A DNA stretch of 64,000 nucleotides from Cytophaga sp. FL35 (GCF_014349235.1 NZ_JACSOH010000007.1:1-64000); one strand, 5' to 3'. Positions 1 through 9,702 are shown, counted from the stretch's first letter. The notes: generated by a model from the letters alone, not told the origin. Program-made: numbers and translations.

Positions 1-120
1 TTTTTAGTGAATGTGATTGATTTTACATCCACTGGAAATACTTTTTTTTTGATCGCAATTCCTTTGTTGAAACAAAATATTCAACTAGGGGTATGTTTTT
101 TGGTGGCTTTAATCGATTAA
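1..120 (+). CDS. C-terminal end of an unidentified membrane protein (5' end outside window)
   Basis: Frame 1 is open from the first base to a TAA at 118-120 and encodes 39 residues. They read as one or two hydrophobic segments separated by a short polar stretch (LLKQNIQ). This looks like the last transmembrane part of a transporter or other integral membrane protein. It lies on the same strand 26 nt before the oxidoreductase gene, so the two could be co-transcribed. A sugar permease would suit the neighbours, but that is only a guess from context. Too little of the gene is present to name a family. Confidence 0.45.
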   Translation, partial: FLVNVIDFTSTGNTFFLIAIPLLKQNIQLGVCFLVALID

Positions 121-146
121 CAAAAATTTAATCAAACGACCATCAT

Positions 147-1451
147 ATGAAAATTAAAAAAACTTCCTATAATAGGAGGGAATTTGTCAAGAAATCAAGC
201 TATGCGGTAGCTGGAACATCTTTAATTCACCCTGCTTCATATGCGTATACGAACACTTTTAATACATCTTCAAATCATTTAAAAGTTGGGCTCATCGGAT
301 GTGGCGGAAGAGGTACTGGTGCCGCAGCCCAAGCAATGAGTGCAGGCAAGGATATAAAGCTTACTGCAATGGCCGATGTCTTTGAAGATCGGTTGGAATC
401 CTCTTATTCAGAGTTACTCAAAATTTCTTCTAATCAGGTTAAGGTTGAGAAGAAGAATAAGTTCATCGGTTTTGATGCTTACCAAAAAGTTCTAGCTTCA
501 GATGTAGATGTGATCATTTTAACAACGCCTCCAGCTTTTCGCCCTGCACAATTTAAGGCAGCTATAGAAGCGGGAAAACATGTTTTTTGTGAAAAACCCA
601 TGGCGGTAGATGCGCCGGGCGTGCGAAGTATTTTGGAAAGTGCTAAAAAGGCAAAAGCAAAAAACCTCAATGTGGTCGCCGGCTTTACCTACCGCTTTGG
701 CTGGGGTAACCGCGCCATTTTTGACAAAATAAATACGGGTGCTATTGGCAATATAAGGTCCGTTACAACATTTAGATACGGTGGAGAGCTCTGGTACAAG
801 GAACGTCAACCTAATTGGACAGACATGACTTACCAAATGAGAAATTGGTACTACTACAATTGGTTGTCGGGTGATTTTATTGTAGAACAGGCCGTGCATA
901 GCTTAGATTTAATGTCATGGGCCATGGGTGATGTTATACCTGTTTCTGCTGTGGGAACTGGAGGCAGACAAAAAAGAACCGACCCCAAATATGGTAACAT
1001 ATATGACCATTTTTCAGTTGAATTTACCTATCCGAACGGAGCAAAAGGTTATCATTTCACCAGACAACAAGCAGATACCGATACCAGAAACAGTGTAGAT
1101 GTATTTGGTACCCGAGGCATCGCAGAAATTCATCCAGGAAGGAAATATGAAATAAGGGGAGAGGAAAATTGGGCATACAATGAAGAAGAGAATAATATGT
1201 ACCAAACCCAACATGACGAACTCTTTCATGCCATCCACAAAGGAGAAACCATCAATCATGGAGAACAAATGGCCCATAGTAGCATGTTGGCAATTTGGGC
1301 ACGAATGGCGGCCTATTCCGGGAAAGATATAAGTTGGGATGAAGCCCTTAGTTCAAATATTAGCTTGGGACCTGATAACGATGCCTATGACTGGAATTTG
1401 AAATGGCCCAGCCCTTCCATTGCCGTTCCGGGAAAAACTAAAGTTCTTTAA
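147..1451 (+). CDS. Gfo/Idh/MocA family oxidoreductase with Tat-type signal
   Basis: Predicted NAD(P)-dependent sugar or polyol dehydrogenase of 434 aa. The N-terminus has a twin-arginine motif ([10 protein letters not shown]) and a short hydrophobic stretch, which suggests export by the Tat pathway, as is common for periplasmic members in Bacteroidota. A Rossmann motif follows at about residues 48-57 ([11 protein letters not shown]). The family motif EKPMAVD, carrying the catalytic-region lysine, lies near residue 150, and the C-terminal half has the expected alpha/beta fold. Length is normal for exported members. It starts a carbohydrate set with a DUF1080 hydrolase and a heparinase-like lyase on the same strand. 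The substrate cannot be read from sequence. Confidence 0.9.
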   Translation: MKIKKTSYNRREFVKKSSYAVAGTSLIHPASYAYTNTFNTSSNHLKVGLIGCGGRGTGAAAQAMSAGKDIKLTAMADVFEDRLESSYSELLKISSNQVKVEKKNKFIGFDAYQKVLASDVDVIILTTPPAFRPAQFKAAIEAGKHVFCEKPMAVDAPGVRSILESAKKAKAKNLNVVAGFTYRFGWGNRAIFDKINTGAIGNIRSVTTFRYGGELWYKERQPNWTDMTYQMRNWYYYNWLSGDFIVEQAVHSLDLMSWAMGDVIPVSAVGTGGRQKRTDPKYGNIYDHFSVEFTYPNGAKGYHFTRQQADTDTRNSVDVFGTRGIAEIHPGRKYEIRGEENWAYNEEENNMYQTQHDELFHAIHKGETINHGEQMAHSSMLAIWARMAAYSGKDISWDEALSSNISLGPDNDAYDWNLKWPSPSIAVPGKTKVL

Positions 1452-1470
1452 CCCAATAACCACTACCAAA

Positions 1471-2217
1471 TTGAAACTACACCTAATCACCATTGTTTTA
1501 TACAGTGGAATCCTTTGCGTTCATGCACAAGAAAACCAAATCGAATTTGGTAATGAAACCACTTTTGACGGACTTATTTCTTCAGAAAAGACCGATGCTC
1601 AAAATATCAAATGGATAAATGTTAATACCAAAGCGGATACTTGGCGATTAGAGGGCGATATGCTGGTTTGTTCAGGTCAACCCATCGGGGTCATGCGCTC
1701 TGAAAAACAATATGAAAATTTTATAATGTATGTAGAATGGAAGCATATGGAAGCCGGCGGAAATTCAGGGGTTTTTGTTTGGAGCGATGCCAAACCTGAC
1801 CCCAAATCTAGACTTCCCGGCGGGGTAGAGGTACAAATGTTGGAATTAGATTGGGTCAATCTCAACCTCAGAGATGGTAAAAAACCTCCCATTGCCTATG
1901 TACACGGTGAACTTTTTGGCGTTGGTGGGGTGAAAACAGATCCAGATAACCCTCGAGGTGAAAGAAGTAAATCCATAGAAAACAGAGCTAAAGGCAAAGG
2001 TATATGGAATACCTATCACGTTATCTGCGTTGACGGAACCATAAAACTTGCCGTAAATGGAAAGGTGGTCAATGGTATCAGCAAAAGTACTATCAAAAAA
2101 GGGTATTTATGCCTAGAATCTGAAGGAGCGGAAATTCACTTTAGAAATTTTAAAATAATTGAATTGCCTTCCGGTGTTACTTCTGCCGAGCAAACAGCCA
2201 AAATGATTCAGAATTAA
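1471..2217 (+). CDS. DUF1080 (3-keto-disaccharide hydrolase family) secreted protein
   Basis: DUF1080 proteins have a jelly-roll, concanavalin-like fold. Several act on glycosides, including 3-keto sugars made by Gfo/Idh/MocA partners, which fits the gene directly upstream. Visible family features are [17 protein letters not shown], the NSGVFVW core and the C-terminal [18 protein letters not shown] chose the TTG at 1471 because it gives a compact signal peptide ([20 protein letters not shown]). An ATG at 1420 is in frame but overlaps the previous gene by 32 nt and adds 17 charged residues before the hydrophobic core. The protein is probably periplasmic and co-transcribed with its neighbours. 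Confidence 0.85.
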   Translation: MKLHLITIVLYSGILCVHAQENQIEFGNETTFDGLISSEKTDAQNIKWINVNTKADTWRLEGDMLVCSGQPIGVMRSEKQYENFIMYVEWKHMEAGGNSGVFVWSDAKPDPKSRLPGGVEVQMLELDWVNLNLRDGKKPPIAYVHGELFGVGGVKTDPDNPRGERSKSIENRAKGKGIWNTYHVICVDGTIKLAVNGKVVNGISKSTIKKGYLCLESEGAEIHFRNFKIIELPSGVTSAEQTAKMIQN

Positions 2218-2228
2218 TTCCTGCTAGC

Positions 2229-4088
2229 ATGACCAAATTTTTATCCTTACTATTATGCCTCCTGACTTTTAATAGCTTAGCTCAACCACAAGAGATAAAG
2301 GAGTCTAAACTTAAAAACCCCATCTCTAATGCCTATTTACAAAAAAAGCTGGCAACAAAAGGTCCCCGACTTGTTTTAAACCCGGAAATTGAAAAACGTC
2401 TCAAAAGGAAATTACAAAATGACCCTGTGGTGGCTAATCTCTATGAGGCTATAAAACTAAATGCTTTATCCATATATGAAACCCCCACTCTGGTTAGGGA
2501 AATGGAAGGAAGGCGCTTGCTTCATGTTTCAAGGGAAATGCTCTACCGAATAAATATGTTGGCAATGGTCTACCGTATGGAAAACGATGAAAGAGCTTTG
2601 TTAAGGATAAATGAAGAATTGTTGGCCGTTTGCGGATTTTCTGATTGGAACCCTTCTCACTTTCTAGATGTCGCGGAAATGTCTTTAGCAGTAGCACTTG
2701 CAGTGGATTGGGCCGGAGAAGCCTTGCCAAAAACTACGTTAGAACTGGCAAAGAAAGCTTTGATAGAAAAAGGATTGGAACCTAGTTTTGCAGGTAAACA
2801 TTGGTGGATTGGTGGGGAAAATAACTGGAATCAAGTTTGCCACGGGGGTATGGTGGCCGCTGCCATTGCAACTGCAAAAGATAATCCAGAGTTAGCGACG
2901 AAGACCTTAAAAAGGGCTTTGGATAGTATTCCAGAGGCTCTTCACTCTTATGGACCTGATGGGGTTTACCCGGAAGGATCCACCTATTGGTCTTACGGCA
3001 CCTCGTTTACGGTTACTACGGCAGCTATGCTGGAAAGTGCCTTTCATACCGATTTTGGTATCTCCCAATACAAACCTCTAATGAAGAGTGCCATCTATAG
3101 AACCATGTGCAACGCACCCTCAGGAATGTATTATAATTTTGCAGATTGCGGGGATGAAAGAAGTAAAAAGGGAGATATTACGTTGGCCTGGTTTGCCCAA
3201 AAGATGGAAAATGTGTCTTTTTTTGAAAAAGAACGCTTTTTGCTTCCAGCAAAAGAAATGGGTAAACTTGATAGATTGGCAGGAGTGGCTCTAGTTTGGA
3301 TATCACAATTCAAAAATAAAAATAACCAAGAGCCTCCCCTTACTTTCAAGGGTGATGGCGAAAACCCCATTTTTATAGTCAAAACACAGAATTCCGATCC
3401 CAATCAGTTTTATTTAGGAGCCAAAGCTGGAAAAGGAAGTACCAGTCACGGAAATATGGACGCCGGCTCCTTTATTTTTGAACTTGACGGTGTTCGTTGG
3501 TCCATTGACCCAGGAAACCAAAACTACCATGAACTGGAAAAAATCGGGTTTAAATTATGGGATAAATGTCAAGAATGTGAACGATGGACGCTACTTACCA
3601 AGAACAATTTCGGGCATAGTACCCTGACTATCAACAATCAATTGCATCAAGTTGATGGAAAATCAGTAATAATTGATTTTCAGTCAGGTAATAACCCTAA
3701 GGTAACCATTGATTTAACACCTGCTTTTGGAAACTTGGTTTATGAAGCACATAGAAAGTTTACCAAAGAAACGGATACGTCATTGCTAATTGAAGACATA
3801 ATTATAACTAATGCTAGAACCGAATTAGTAACTTGGCAAATGATGACCACTGCTGATGTTATCTTTACAGATTCCGGTCTTATCCTTCATCAACATGGCA
3901 AAAGCTTAAAAGTTGAAAACTTGAATCACCCTGAAATAAAATTTTCTGTTATTAATCTTGATCCTCCACCGCTAACTGTGGACAGAAAAATTGAGGGTCT
4001 TAAAAGATTAGAGCTCAGAATTCCGGCATATATGGCCGATGGAAATCAGCTGAATATTAAGGTGAGACTAAGAAAAGAACAGTTTTAA
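2229..4088 (+). CDS. Heparinase II/III-like polysaccharide lyase
   Basis: A 619-aa secreted protein with a signal peptide (MTKFLSLLLCLLTFNSLAQ). The N-terminal two thirds form an alpha-toroid-like region with the motif NNWNQVCHGGM near residue 199, where the Asn and His match the catalytic region of the fold. The C-terminal part is beta-rich and carries the family sequence STSHGNMDAGSFIFELDG followed by WSIDPGNQNY. Such lyases eliminate uronic-acid-containing polysaccharides or oligosaccharides. It starts 11 nt after the DUF1080 gene, so it is in the same operon. Alginate, ulvan or glycosaminoglycan specificity cannot be decided by eye. Its stop overlaps the stop of the convergent dioxygenase gene by 4 nt. 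Confidence 0.82.
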   Translation: MTKFLSLLLCLLTFNSLAQPQEIKESKLKNPISNAYLQKKLATKGPRLVLNPEIEKRLKRKLQNDPVVANLYEAIKLNALSIYETPTLVREMEGRRLLHVSREMLYRINMLAMVYRMENDERALLRINEELLAVCGFSDWNPSHFLDVAEMSLAVALAVDWAGEALPKTTLELAKKALIEKGLEPSFAGKHWWIGGENNWNQVCHGGMVAAAIATAKDNPELATKTLKRALDSIPEALHSYGPDGVYPEGSTYWSYGTSFTVTTAAMLESAFHTDFGISQYKPLMKSAIYRTMCNAPSGMYYNFADCGDERSKKGDITLAWFAQKMENVSFFEKERFLLPAKEMGKLDRLAGVALVWISQFKNKNNQEPPLTFKGDGENPIFIVKTQNSDPNQFYLGAKAGKGSTSHGNMDAGSFIFELDGVRWSIDPGNQNYHELEKIGFKLWDKCQECERWTLLTKNNFGHSTLTINNQLHQVDGKSVIIDFQSGNNPKVTIDLTPAFGNLVYEAHRKFTKETDTSLLIEDIIITNARTELVTWQMMTTADVIFTDSGLILHQHGKSLKVENLNHPEIKFSVINLDPPPLTVDRKIEGLKRLELRIPAYMADGNQLNIKVRLRKEQF

Positions 4089-4822
4089 ACATTCAATATC
4101 TCTAACGCCCTTTTAGTAATTCTAGTTTTTGTTTCTTGAGTCAAATACCTACTCTGGTCTACCTGTTGCGGTTGATCGGAGGCACAGAAGTAACTATGAA
4201 TGCTCCTCCTATCCTTGTCAGTTGTATTGGTAGTTCCCCCATGCCATACATGAGAGTTAAAAATTACCACAGAACCCGCAGGGGCATTGATAATCAATTC
4301 TTCAGGATGAGTATCAAATGGGTTTTCCATAACCTCATCTGGTAATTGGCTGTGTTTATGGGTTCCGGGAACAATTCTTGTAGCACCGTTAAAATTTGTG
4401 AAGTCATCCAAAAGCCAAATGGAATTACAAACCTTATATCCGCCATCAGCTACGGCATTTTTAAAATCAACATGCAATTTTTGAAGCCCCTTTCCAGGTT
4501 TAGCGGCTCGGTAATTTAACGAAGAAAGTTTGTATTTATGTCCCAGAACGGCCTCCATAGCGGCTAAAACTTTAGGGTGCGTATAAAATACATCAAATAC
4601 TTCTCCTTTGTTTACCAAATCGGCCAGTCTATCGGCTCCTTCTTCCTTCGGGTGTCGAATGTATTTGGAATCGGCTAATTCACTTCCTGCATTTTCACCT
4701 TCGTCGGTCAATAATTCAGTAATTCTATTATTGACGGCTATTACTTCCTCTGGGGTTAACAATGGTCCCAAATTCAAATAACCGTTTTTTTCTAGGAAAT
4801 CAATCTCTTCACTGGTCAGCAT
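4085..4822 (-). CDS. Phytanoyl-CoA dioxygenase (PhyH) family protein
   Basis: Predicted Fe(II)/2-oxoglutarate-dependent oxygenase. The metal-binding facial triad is visible as HVD in LQKLHVDFKNA and a distal His in NSHVWHGGTTN. An Arg 11-12 residues further on (DRRSIHSYF) probably binds 2-oxoglutarate. I prefer the ATG at 4822 (MLTSEEIDFLEKNGY), the usual PhyH beginning in which the protein rises against solvent through 'FxxxGY'. An in-frame upstream start at 4870 would add 16 residues without family similarity. The gene is monocistronic and convergent with the lyase gene. Such enzymes often hydroxylate small metabolites or sugar-derived compounds, but the substrate here is unknown. Confidence 0.85.
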   Translation of the reverse strand: MLTSEEIDFLEKNGYLNLGPLLTPEEVIAVNNRITELLTDEGENAGSELADSKYIRHPKEEGADRLADLVNKGEVFDVFYTHPKVLAAMEAVLGHKYKLSSLNYRAAKPGKGLQKLHVDFKNAVADGGYKVCNSIWLLDDFTNFNGATRIVPGTHKHSQLPDEVMENPFDTHPEELIINAPAGSVVIFNSHVWHGGTTNTTDKDRRSIHSYFCASDQPQQVDQSRYLTQETKTRITKRALEILNV

Positions 4823-4931
4823 TGGTTTGAATTTTTTATAGGAAGATAAGCTATTGGTATAAATTATCAAATAAAATCATCATCTGGCAAAAAATCTTTC
4901 GCATCCGTTAAGATTTATTTTTTCTGTGGCA

Positions 4932-4960
4932 TTGAAGCCATTTATCTCGGCTTAGCTTTG
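4932..4960 (+). promoter_or_regulatory. Bacteroidota-type promoter of the SDR gene
   Basis: TTG (4932-4934), an 18-nt spacer and TAGCTTTG (4953-4960, an exact TAnnTTTG) match the Bacteroidota -33/-7 consensus. The start codon is 24 nt downstream. Confidence 0.6.
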
Positions 4961-4983
4961 TAAATAATAAATATTAAAAGATA

Positions 4984-5610
4984 ATGGAAAAAGTACTAGT
5001 AGCTGGTGCTCACGGTACCACAGGACAAAAAATAATAAGTTTATTAAAAGAATCCCAATATTTTACACCAATAGCCATGGTGAGAAATCAGGAACAAGCA
5101 GAAAGATTTAAGAGTAAGGGGGTCACATCGGTAGTGGCAGACCTTGAAAATGACCTTACTCACGCAACAAAGGGTATGGACAAGGTAATTTTTGCAGCAG
5201 GATCCAAGGGTAAAAATTTAAAGGCGGTTGACCAAGAAGGTGCCAAAAGATTAATTGACGCCTCAAAAACAAATGAAGTGAAAAAATTTGTGATGTTGAG
5301 TTCCATTGGAGCAGAACATCCCGAAAAGTCGGATCAACTGGTTGATTACCTTAAAGCCAAGCATAATGCAGATGAATACTTAAAGGATAGTGGCTTGAAA
5401 TATGCCATCGTTAGGCCGGGAACCTTAAATAATGATACAGGTAACGGTAAGATAAAATTAGCCGAGATTCTTGAAAGTAGAGGTGAAATCCCAAGAGAAG
5501 ATGTTGCACAGACTTTGGTACGTGCACTTCATGATGACACTGCCAATGATGCCGTATTTGAAATTATATCAGGCGGAGTACTCATTGGGGAAGCCTTGGA
5601 TCAACTATAA
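4984..5610 (+). CDS. Atypical short-chain dehydrogenase / NAD(P)H-binding protein (NmrA/YwnB-like)
   Basis: A 208-aa atypical SDR. The N-terminal dinucleotide motif is AGAHGTTGQ (GxxGxxG type, residues 7-15). The core has FAAGSKGKN, and MLSSIGAEHP is followed by Y-x3-K (YLKAKHNADEYL), with IVRPGTLN further on. The family includes NAD(P)H-binding proteins acting as redox-linked oxidoreductases or sensors. The length is typical. It is probably monocistronic, with its own promoter upstream and a strong terminator downstream. The substrate is unknown. Confidence 0.85.
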   Translation: MEKVLVAGAHGTTGQKIISLLKESQYFTPIAMVRNQEQAERFKSKGVTSVVADLENDLTHATKGMDKVIFAAGSKGKNLKAVDQEGAKRLIDASKTNEVKKFVMLSSIGAEHPEKSDQLVDYLKAKHNADEYLKDSGLKYAIVRPGTLNNDTGNGKIKLAEILESRGEIPREDVAQTLVRALHDDTANDAVFEIISGGVLIGEALDQL

Positions 5611-5628
5611 TAAATTTCAATAGTTATA

Positions 5629-5660
5629 ATCCACCAGCTTTTAAACTGGTGGATTTTTTA
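5629..5660 (+). terminator. Rho-independent terminator after the SDR gene
   Basis: ATCCACCAG pairs with CTGGTGGAT around a short loop and is followed by TTTTTA. It lies 20 nt after the stop codon at 5610. Confidence 0.8.
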
Positions 5661-5676
5661 TTTGTATCTTAATAGT

Positions 5677-6243
5677 ATGCTTCGGATACCATATTTTTTA
5701 AGCTTTTTAGGAGTTTTACTATCATTTCTTTGTTTCAGTTGTACTCCCTCAAAATCGACTATTGCCCAAGAATCTAGAAGTGCACAGCTTTTGGATAGTT
5801 TGATTGCAGAAAAACGTTTTGTGATAACTCTTGATAGAGCAATGCCCATGATGACAAATAGTATGCAAAGCCTTGCAAATGCGGGATTATTCCCTCCGGG
5901 CAGTTCCCCTAGCCAAATTTATTTATCCGGTGGAAATAATCAACTAGAAATTAAAGGGGATAGTGCCATTGCCAACTTATCCTATTTTGGGGAGCGCCAA
6001 ATGGGTGGAGGCTATAACAATAATGATGGAGGCATTGAATTTAAGGACGTGGCTAAAGATTGGGAATATGAAAAGGATGACTCAAAAGGAGTTCACACCT
6101 ATAATTTTGACATCCGAAACAAATCAGAGACGTATCAAGTAACCGTTCGTTTATTTCCCAATTTAAGAACAACGGTTCAGGTTATGAGCAATCAACGATT
6201 TAACATTGATTACCAAGGCAATGTAGCTGCATTGGAAAAATAG
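5677..6243 (+). CDS. DUF4251 domain lipoprotein
   Basis: A 188-aa predicted lipoprotein. A hydrophobic signal ends in the lipobox-like LCFSC, so the mature protein would be anchored through that Cys. The remainder matches the DUF4251 pattern: the repeated element KRFVITLDRAMPM, SLANAGLFPPGSSPSQIYLSG, a GDSAIANLSYFGERQMGG strand region and a C-terminal FPNLRTTVQVMSNQR. The function of DUF4251 is not known. A beta-rich envelope protein is inferred. The ATG at 5677 is chosen over a TTG at 5662 because it sits directly before the signal peptide. Confidence 0.85.
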   Translation: MLRIPYFLSFLGVLLSFLCFSCTPSKSTIAQESRSAQLLDSLIAEKRFVITLDRAMPMMTNSMQSLANAGLFPPGSSPSQIYLSGGNNQLEIKGDSAIANLSYFGERQMGGGYNNNDGGIEFKDVAKDWEYEKDDSKGVHTYNFDIRNKSETYQVTVRLFPNLRTTVQVMSNQRFNIDYQGNVAALEK

Positions 6244-6337
6244 CGCTTGTATACAATTACAATAACGTCAAAAACCTTCCTTTTAGAGGCTTTTCTTCTT
6301 ACATACTTCGGCTAACTTGTTCTTAAAATAAAATACT

Positions 6338-7456
6338 ATGAAAGAGCAAGTTATATTGAATGATTATTTAATGGGCGAATTAAAACTACCAAATAGAGTA
6401 GTGATGGCCCCAATGACCCGTAGCCGGGCAAACAACGAGCACAACGCCCCAACCGAAGATTTACATGCACCATATTATACCCAAAGGGCTACTGCAGGCT
6501 TGATCATTACAGAAGGTCTTCAGGTATCTAAAAGAGGTATAGGATACATCAATACGCCGGGAATACATAGTCGAGAACAAGTAAATGGTTGGAAAAAGGT
6601 AACAAAATCTGTTCATCGTGCCGGAGGTAGAATTTTTGCACAATTATGGCACGTAGGTAGAATATCCCATCCAGATTTTCACAACGGGGATTTACCCTTG
6701 GCACCATCTGCTATTAATCCGGAAGCAGAAGTTTTTACCCCTGAGGGCAACAAACAGACCGTGACTCCAAAAGAAATGTCCATTGAAGAAATCAAAGAGA
6801 CGCAAAATGAATTTGTACAAGCGGCAATTAATGCGATAGAAGCAGGTTTTGATGGAGTGGAAATACACTCTTCCAACGGATACCTTTTTCATCAATTTTT
6901 TAATAAAACCTGTAATATAAGAACGGATGAATATGGGGGTTCCATTGAAAATAGGGCCCGTTTTTTCTTTGAAGTGTTGGATGCAATAATCAATGAAATA
7001 CCCCAGAGTAAAGTTGGGGCAAGGTTCAATCCGTCACTCCATAATATTTTTGGAATGACCATGGATGAGGAGACCATACCTACTTTCGACTATATAATTC
7101 AAAAGCTTAGTTCTGACTATCAATTGGCTTATATACACTTGTCGGAACCTTTTAATGACGTATCAGATATTGAATACGCCGAAACTGAGATTGCTAAACG
7201 CTATAGACCAATGTATAATGGCACACTTATGATCAATGCAGGATTCGACCAAGAAAAGGCCAATAGGGTAGTGGAGTCCGGTGATGCCGATTTAGTTGCT
7301 TTCGGTAAACTATATATTTCCAATCCGGACTTGGTTGGTAGATTTAGAGAAAATGTAGAGACAAGTCCATGGAACGAAGATACCTTTTATACTCCCGGAA
7401 AGGAAGGCTATTTAGATTATGAAGCAAAAACCAGGGAGCTAATTCCAAATAAATAA
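6338..7456 (+). CDS. Old Yellow Enzyme family alkene reductase (NemA-like)
   Basis: A 372-aa FMN-dependent ene-reductase that would use NAD(P)H to reduce activated C=C bonds of enals, enones or nitro compounds. Family landmarks are NRVVMAPMTRSRA near the N-terminus, AQLWHVGRISHPDFH, the substrate-binding region VEIHSSNGYLFHQFFN (His-Asn-type pair region), ENRARFFFEVLDAI, and a C-terminal FGKLYISNPDL phosphate-binding segment. Length and order are normal for the NemA/xenobiotic reductase group. It lies 10 nt before an aldehyde dehydrogenase gene, so the pair may handle reactive carbonyls together. Confidence 0.92.
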   Translation: MKEQVILNDYLMGELKLPNRVVMAPMTRSRANNEHNAPTEDLHAPYYTQRATAGLIITEGLQVSKRGIGYINTPGIHSREQVNGWKKVTKSVHRAGGRIFAQLWHVGRISHPDFHNGDLPLAPSAINPEAEVFTPEGNKQTVTPKEMSIEEIKETQNEFVQAAINAIEAGFDGVEIHSSNGYLFHQFFNKTCNIRTDEYGGSIENRARFFFEVLDAIINEIPQSKVGARFNPSLHNIFGMTMDEETIPTFDYIIQKLSSDYQLAYIHLSEPFNDVSDIEYAETEIAKRYRPMYNGTLMINAGFDQEKANRVVESGDADLVAFGKLYISNPDLVGRFRENVETSPWNEDTFYTPGKEGYLDYEAKTRELIPNK

Positions 7457-7466
7457 TACACAAAAT

Positions 7467-8864
7467 ATGAGCACAGATACACTAGTGAACGGTTTTACTT
7501 TGATAAACCCATCTACAGAAGATGAAATAAAAGAGTACGAATATATGACGATGTTGGAAGCTGAAAAGGTCGTGGAGAATTGCCACGCGGCATTCAGGGA
7601 TTGGAGATTGCAATCCTTGGAACATCGAGCGAATATCATCAAAAATATTGGTACCAAGTTAGGAGAACACAAAGATGAATTTGTTCGCTTAATGACCGAT
7701 GAAATGGGAAAAACACGCAAACAGGGAGCACAGGAAATAGACTTGTGTATTGCTACTTGCGAATATACGGCTCAAAAAGGTCAGGAAATTTTAAAGGATG
7801 AAGAAAGAGATTTGCCGGAAGGGGGCAAGGGAGTCATCAGTTATTCACCTACTGGGGTTATTTATGGTATACAGCCATGGAACTTTCCTGCATATCAAGC
7901 TGTGCGTTATTCAATTGCTAACCTAATGGCCGGAAATGGGGTTTTGCTAAAACATGCAGAAAATGTTACAGGTTCTGCCCTACTGCTTCAAAAAATTTAT
8001 GAGGAAGCTGGCTTGCCTAAAAATCTTTTTAGCGTATTGATCATTGACCATGAACAATCCGATGAAATTATCAAAAATGATTTGGTAAGGGGCGTAACGC
8101 TTACAGGTAGCCCTAAAGCAGGTAAAATCGTTGCAGAAAAGGCTGCCGCAGTTCTTAAAAAAACGGTGTTGGAGCTTGGAAGTAATGATGCTTATATTGT
8201 TTTTGACGATGCAGATTTAGAGTTGGCGGTACAAGCATGTGTAACCGGCAGGATTTATAACAATGGGGAAACCTGTGTAGCGGCCAAACGATTTATAGTG
8301 GTCGAAGAACGTTACGATGATTTTAAAAAGGCCTTCATAAAAGCAATGAGGGATGTAAAAATGGGAGACCCGACCGATGAGTCTACAGATTTTGGGCCCA
8401 TGGCAAGAAAGGATTTACGGGATAAACTACACGATCAAGTAATTGAAAGTGTTGAGAAAGGAGCGACTGTTTTGTTGGGAGGTACTATTCCAGAAAAAAA
8501 AGGATTCTTTTATCCTGCAACCATTTTGGAAAATATTGAACCTGGTCAGCCAGCTTATGACGATGAACTTTTTGGTCCGGTGGCATCCTTGATTAAAGCG
8601 AAAAATAATCACGATGCCCTAAAAATTGCCAATGACAGCAAATACGGCTTGGGCGGAGGCATCTTTTCCAAGAATGAGGAAAAAGCCTTTGAAATGGCTA
8701 AAAAGTATTTCGACACGGGAATGGTCTTTATCAATTCCTTTGGATTGGCACAGCCCAACATGCCATTTGGTGGCGTAAAAGAATCCGGTTACGGTAGGGA
8801 ACACGGCGGATTCGGGATTCGAGAATTTGTAAATGCAAAATCCGTGATGAAAGTAAAGATGTAA
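7467..8864 (+). CDS. NAD(P)-dependent succinate-semialdehyde-type aldehyde dehydrogenase
   Basis: A 465-aa ALDH-superfamily enzyme oxidising an aldehyde to the acid. Visible elements are GVIYGIQPWNFPAYQ with the catalytic Asn, the cofactor loop TLTGSPKAGKIV, the general-base Glu in LELGSND, and the nucleophile Cys in NNGETCVAAKR. The C-terminal part has FGPVASLIKAKNNHDAL and PFGGVKESGYGREHG. The short N-terminus and the overall sequence resemble YneI/Sad-type succinate-semialdehyde dehydrogenases, but the natural substrate is not certain. It is likely in an operon with the ene-reductase 10 nt upstream. Confidence 0.9.
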   Translation: MSTDTLVNGFTLINPSTEDEIKEYEYMTMLEAEKVVENCHAAFRDWRLQSLEHRANIIKNIGTKLGEHKDEFVRLMTDEMGKTRKQGAQEIDLCIATCEYTAQKGQEILKDEERDLPEGGKGVISYSPTGVIYGIQPWNFPAYQAVRYSIANLMAGNGVLLKHAENVTGSALLLQKIYEEAGLPKNLFSVLIIDHEQSDEIIKNDLVRGVTLTGSPKAGKIVAEKAAAVLKKTVLELGSNDAYIVFDDADLELAVQACVTGRIYNNGETCVAAKRFIVVEERYDDFKKAFIKAMRDVKMGDPTDESTDFGPMARKDLRDKLHDQVIESVEKGATVLLGGTIPEKKGFFYPATILENIEPGQPAYDDELFGPVASLIKAKNNHDALKIANDSKYGLGGGIFSKNEEKAFEMAKKYFDTGMVFINSFGLAQPNMPFGGVKESGYGREHGGFGIREFVNAKSVMKVKM

Positions 8865-8885
8865 TTACTATAACAAGTTTTTAAA

Positions 8886-8925
8886 AAAGGTTTTGGGAAG
8901 AAGATTTCTTTTTCTCAGAACCTTT
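8886..8925 (+). terminator. Long imperfect hairpin after the aldehyde dehydrogenase gene
   Basis: AAAGGTT pairs with AACCTTT at the base, and a purine-rich arm (GGGAAGAAG) faces a pyrimidine-rich arm (CTTTTTCTC). The hairpin lies 21 nt after the stop. It lacks a clean T-run, so it may be a weak terminator or a transcript 3'-end structure. Confidence 0.4.
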
Positions 8926-8973
8926 GTAATTTAAAAGCGGTATTAAATTCCTTAAAACATTAAATTAAGTAAA

Positions 8974-9654
8974 ATGAAAATAACACATTACGGTCAAAAT
9001 ACATTAGCAATTGAAATAGGGGAAACCCATATCATAGTGGATCCTTTTATCACTGAAAACGAACTTTCTAAAGACAAAATAGACATCAATAGTCTTAAGG
9101 CCGATTTTATATTCTTGACCCATGCCCATTTTGACCACACCTTAGATGCCGAAGCCATTGCAAAAAACACAGGTGCCACTATAGTAAGTAACTTTGAAAT
9201 TTATAGCCATTATGCCTCAAAGGACTTAAATGCCATGCCTATGAACCACGGCGGCATTAGAACATTTGATTTTGGTGAAGTCAAATACGTAAATGCTATT
9301 CATACGAGCAGTTTTCCTGATGGAAGCTATGGTGGCAACCCTGGAGGTTTTGTTATAACGGCAAATGGCAAGAGCATTTATATTTCAGGGGATACCGCTC
9401 TAACTGTGGATATGAAACTTATTCCCCTTTATAAAAAAATAGACTTGGCGATTCTACCTATTGGAGATGTGGTAACTATGGGAATTGATGACGCAATACA
9501 CGCCAGCAATTTTGTAGAATGTGATAGAGTTCTAGGAGTACATTACGATGTTTTTCCTTTCACCAAGGTCGATAAAGCTTCAGCTAAGGACACCTTCTCC
9601 AAGGCCCAGAAGGAATTGATATTACTAGATGTGGGCGAGTCCATATCCATTTAA
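8974..9654 (+). CDS. Metal-dependent hydrolase of the beta-lactamase fold (UPF0173/UlaG-like)
   Basis: A 226-aa protein with a metallo-beta-lactamase fold. The metal-binding signature is THAHFDHTLD near residue 50. Further ligands are in MNHGG, ISGDTALT and the C-terminal GVHYDVFP. The compact size without extra domains fits the UPF0173 group, which includes UlaG-like lactonases, but substrates of most members are unknown. It stands alone between two transcription-stop structures and is probably cytoplasmic, with no signal peptide. Confidence 0.88.
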   Translation: MKITHYGQNTLAIEIGETHIIVDPFITENELSKDKIDINSLKADFIFLTHAHFDHTLDAEAIAKNTGATIVSNFEIYSHYASKDLNAMPMNHGGIRTFDFGEVKYVNAIHTSSFPDGSYGGNPGGFVITANGKSIYISGDTALTVDMKLIPLYKKIDLAILPIGDVVTMGIDDAIHASNFVECDRVLGVHYDVFPFTKVDKASAKDTFSKAQKELILLDVGESISI

Positions 9655-9672
9655 AGAATTTATTAAAAAGCG

Positions 9673-9702
9673 AAAGGTCCGGAAAAAATCCCGGACCTTT
9701 TT
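9673..9702 (+). terminator. Rho-independent terminator after the MBL hydrolase gene
   Basis: AAAGGTCCGG and CCGGACCTTT form a 10-bp stem with an A-rich loop, followed by a T-run. It is 18 nt downstream of the stop codon and may also serve as a barrier to the converging transcript. Confidence 0.8.
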
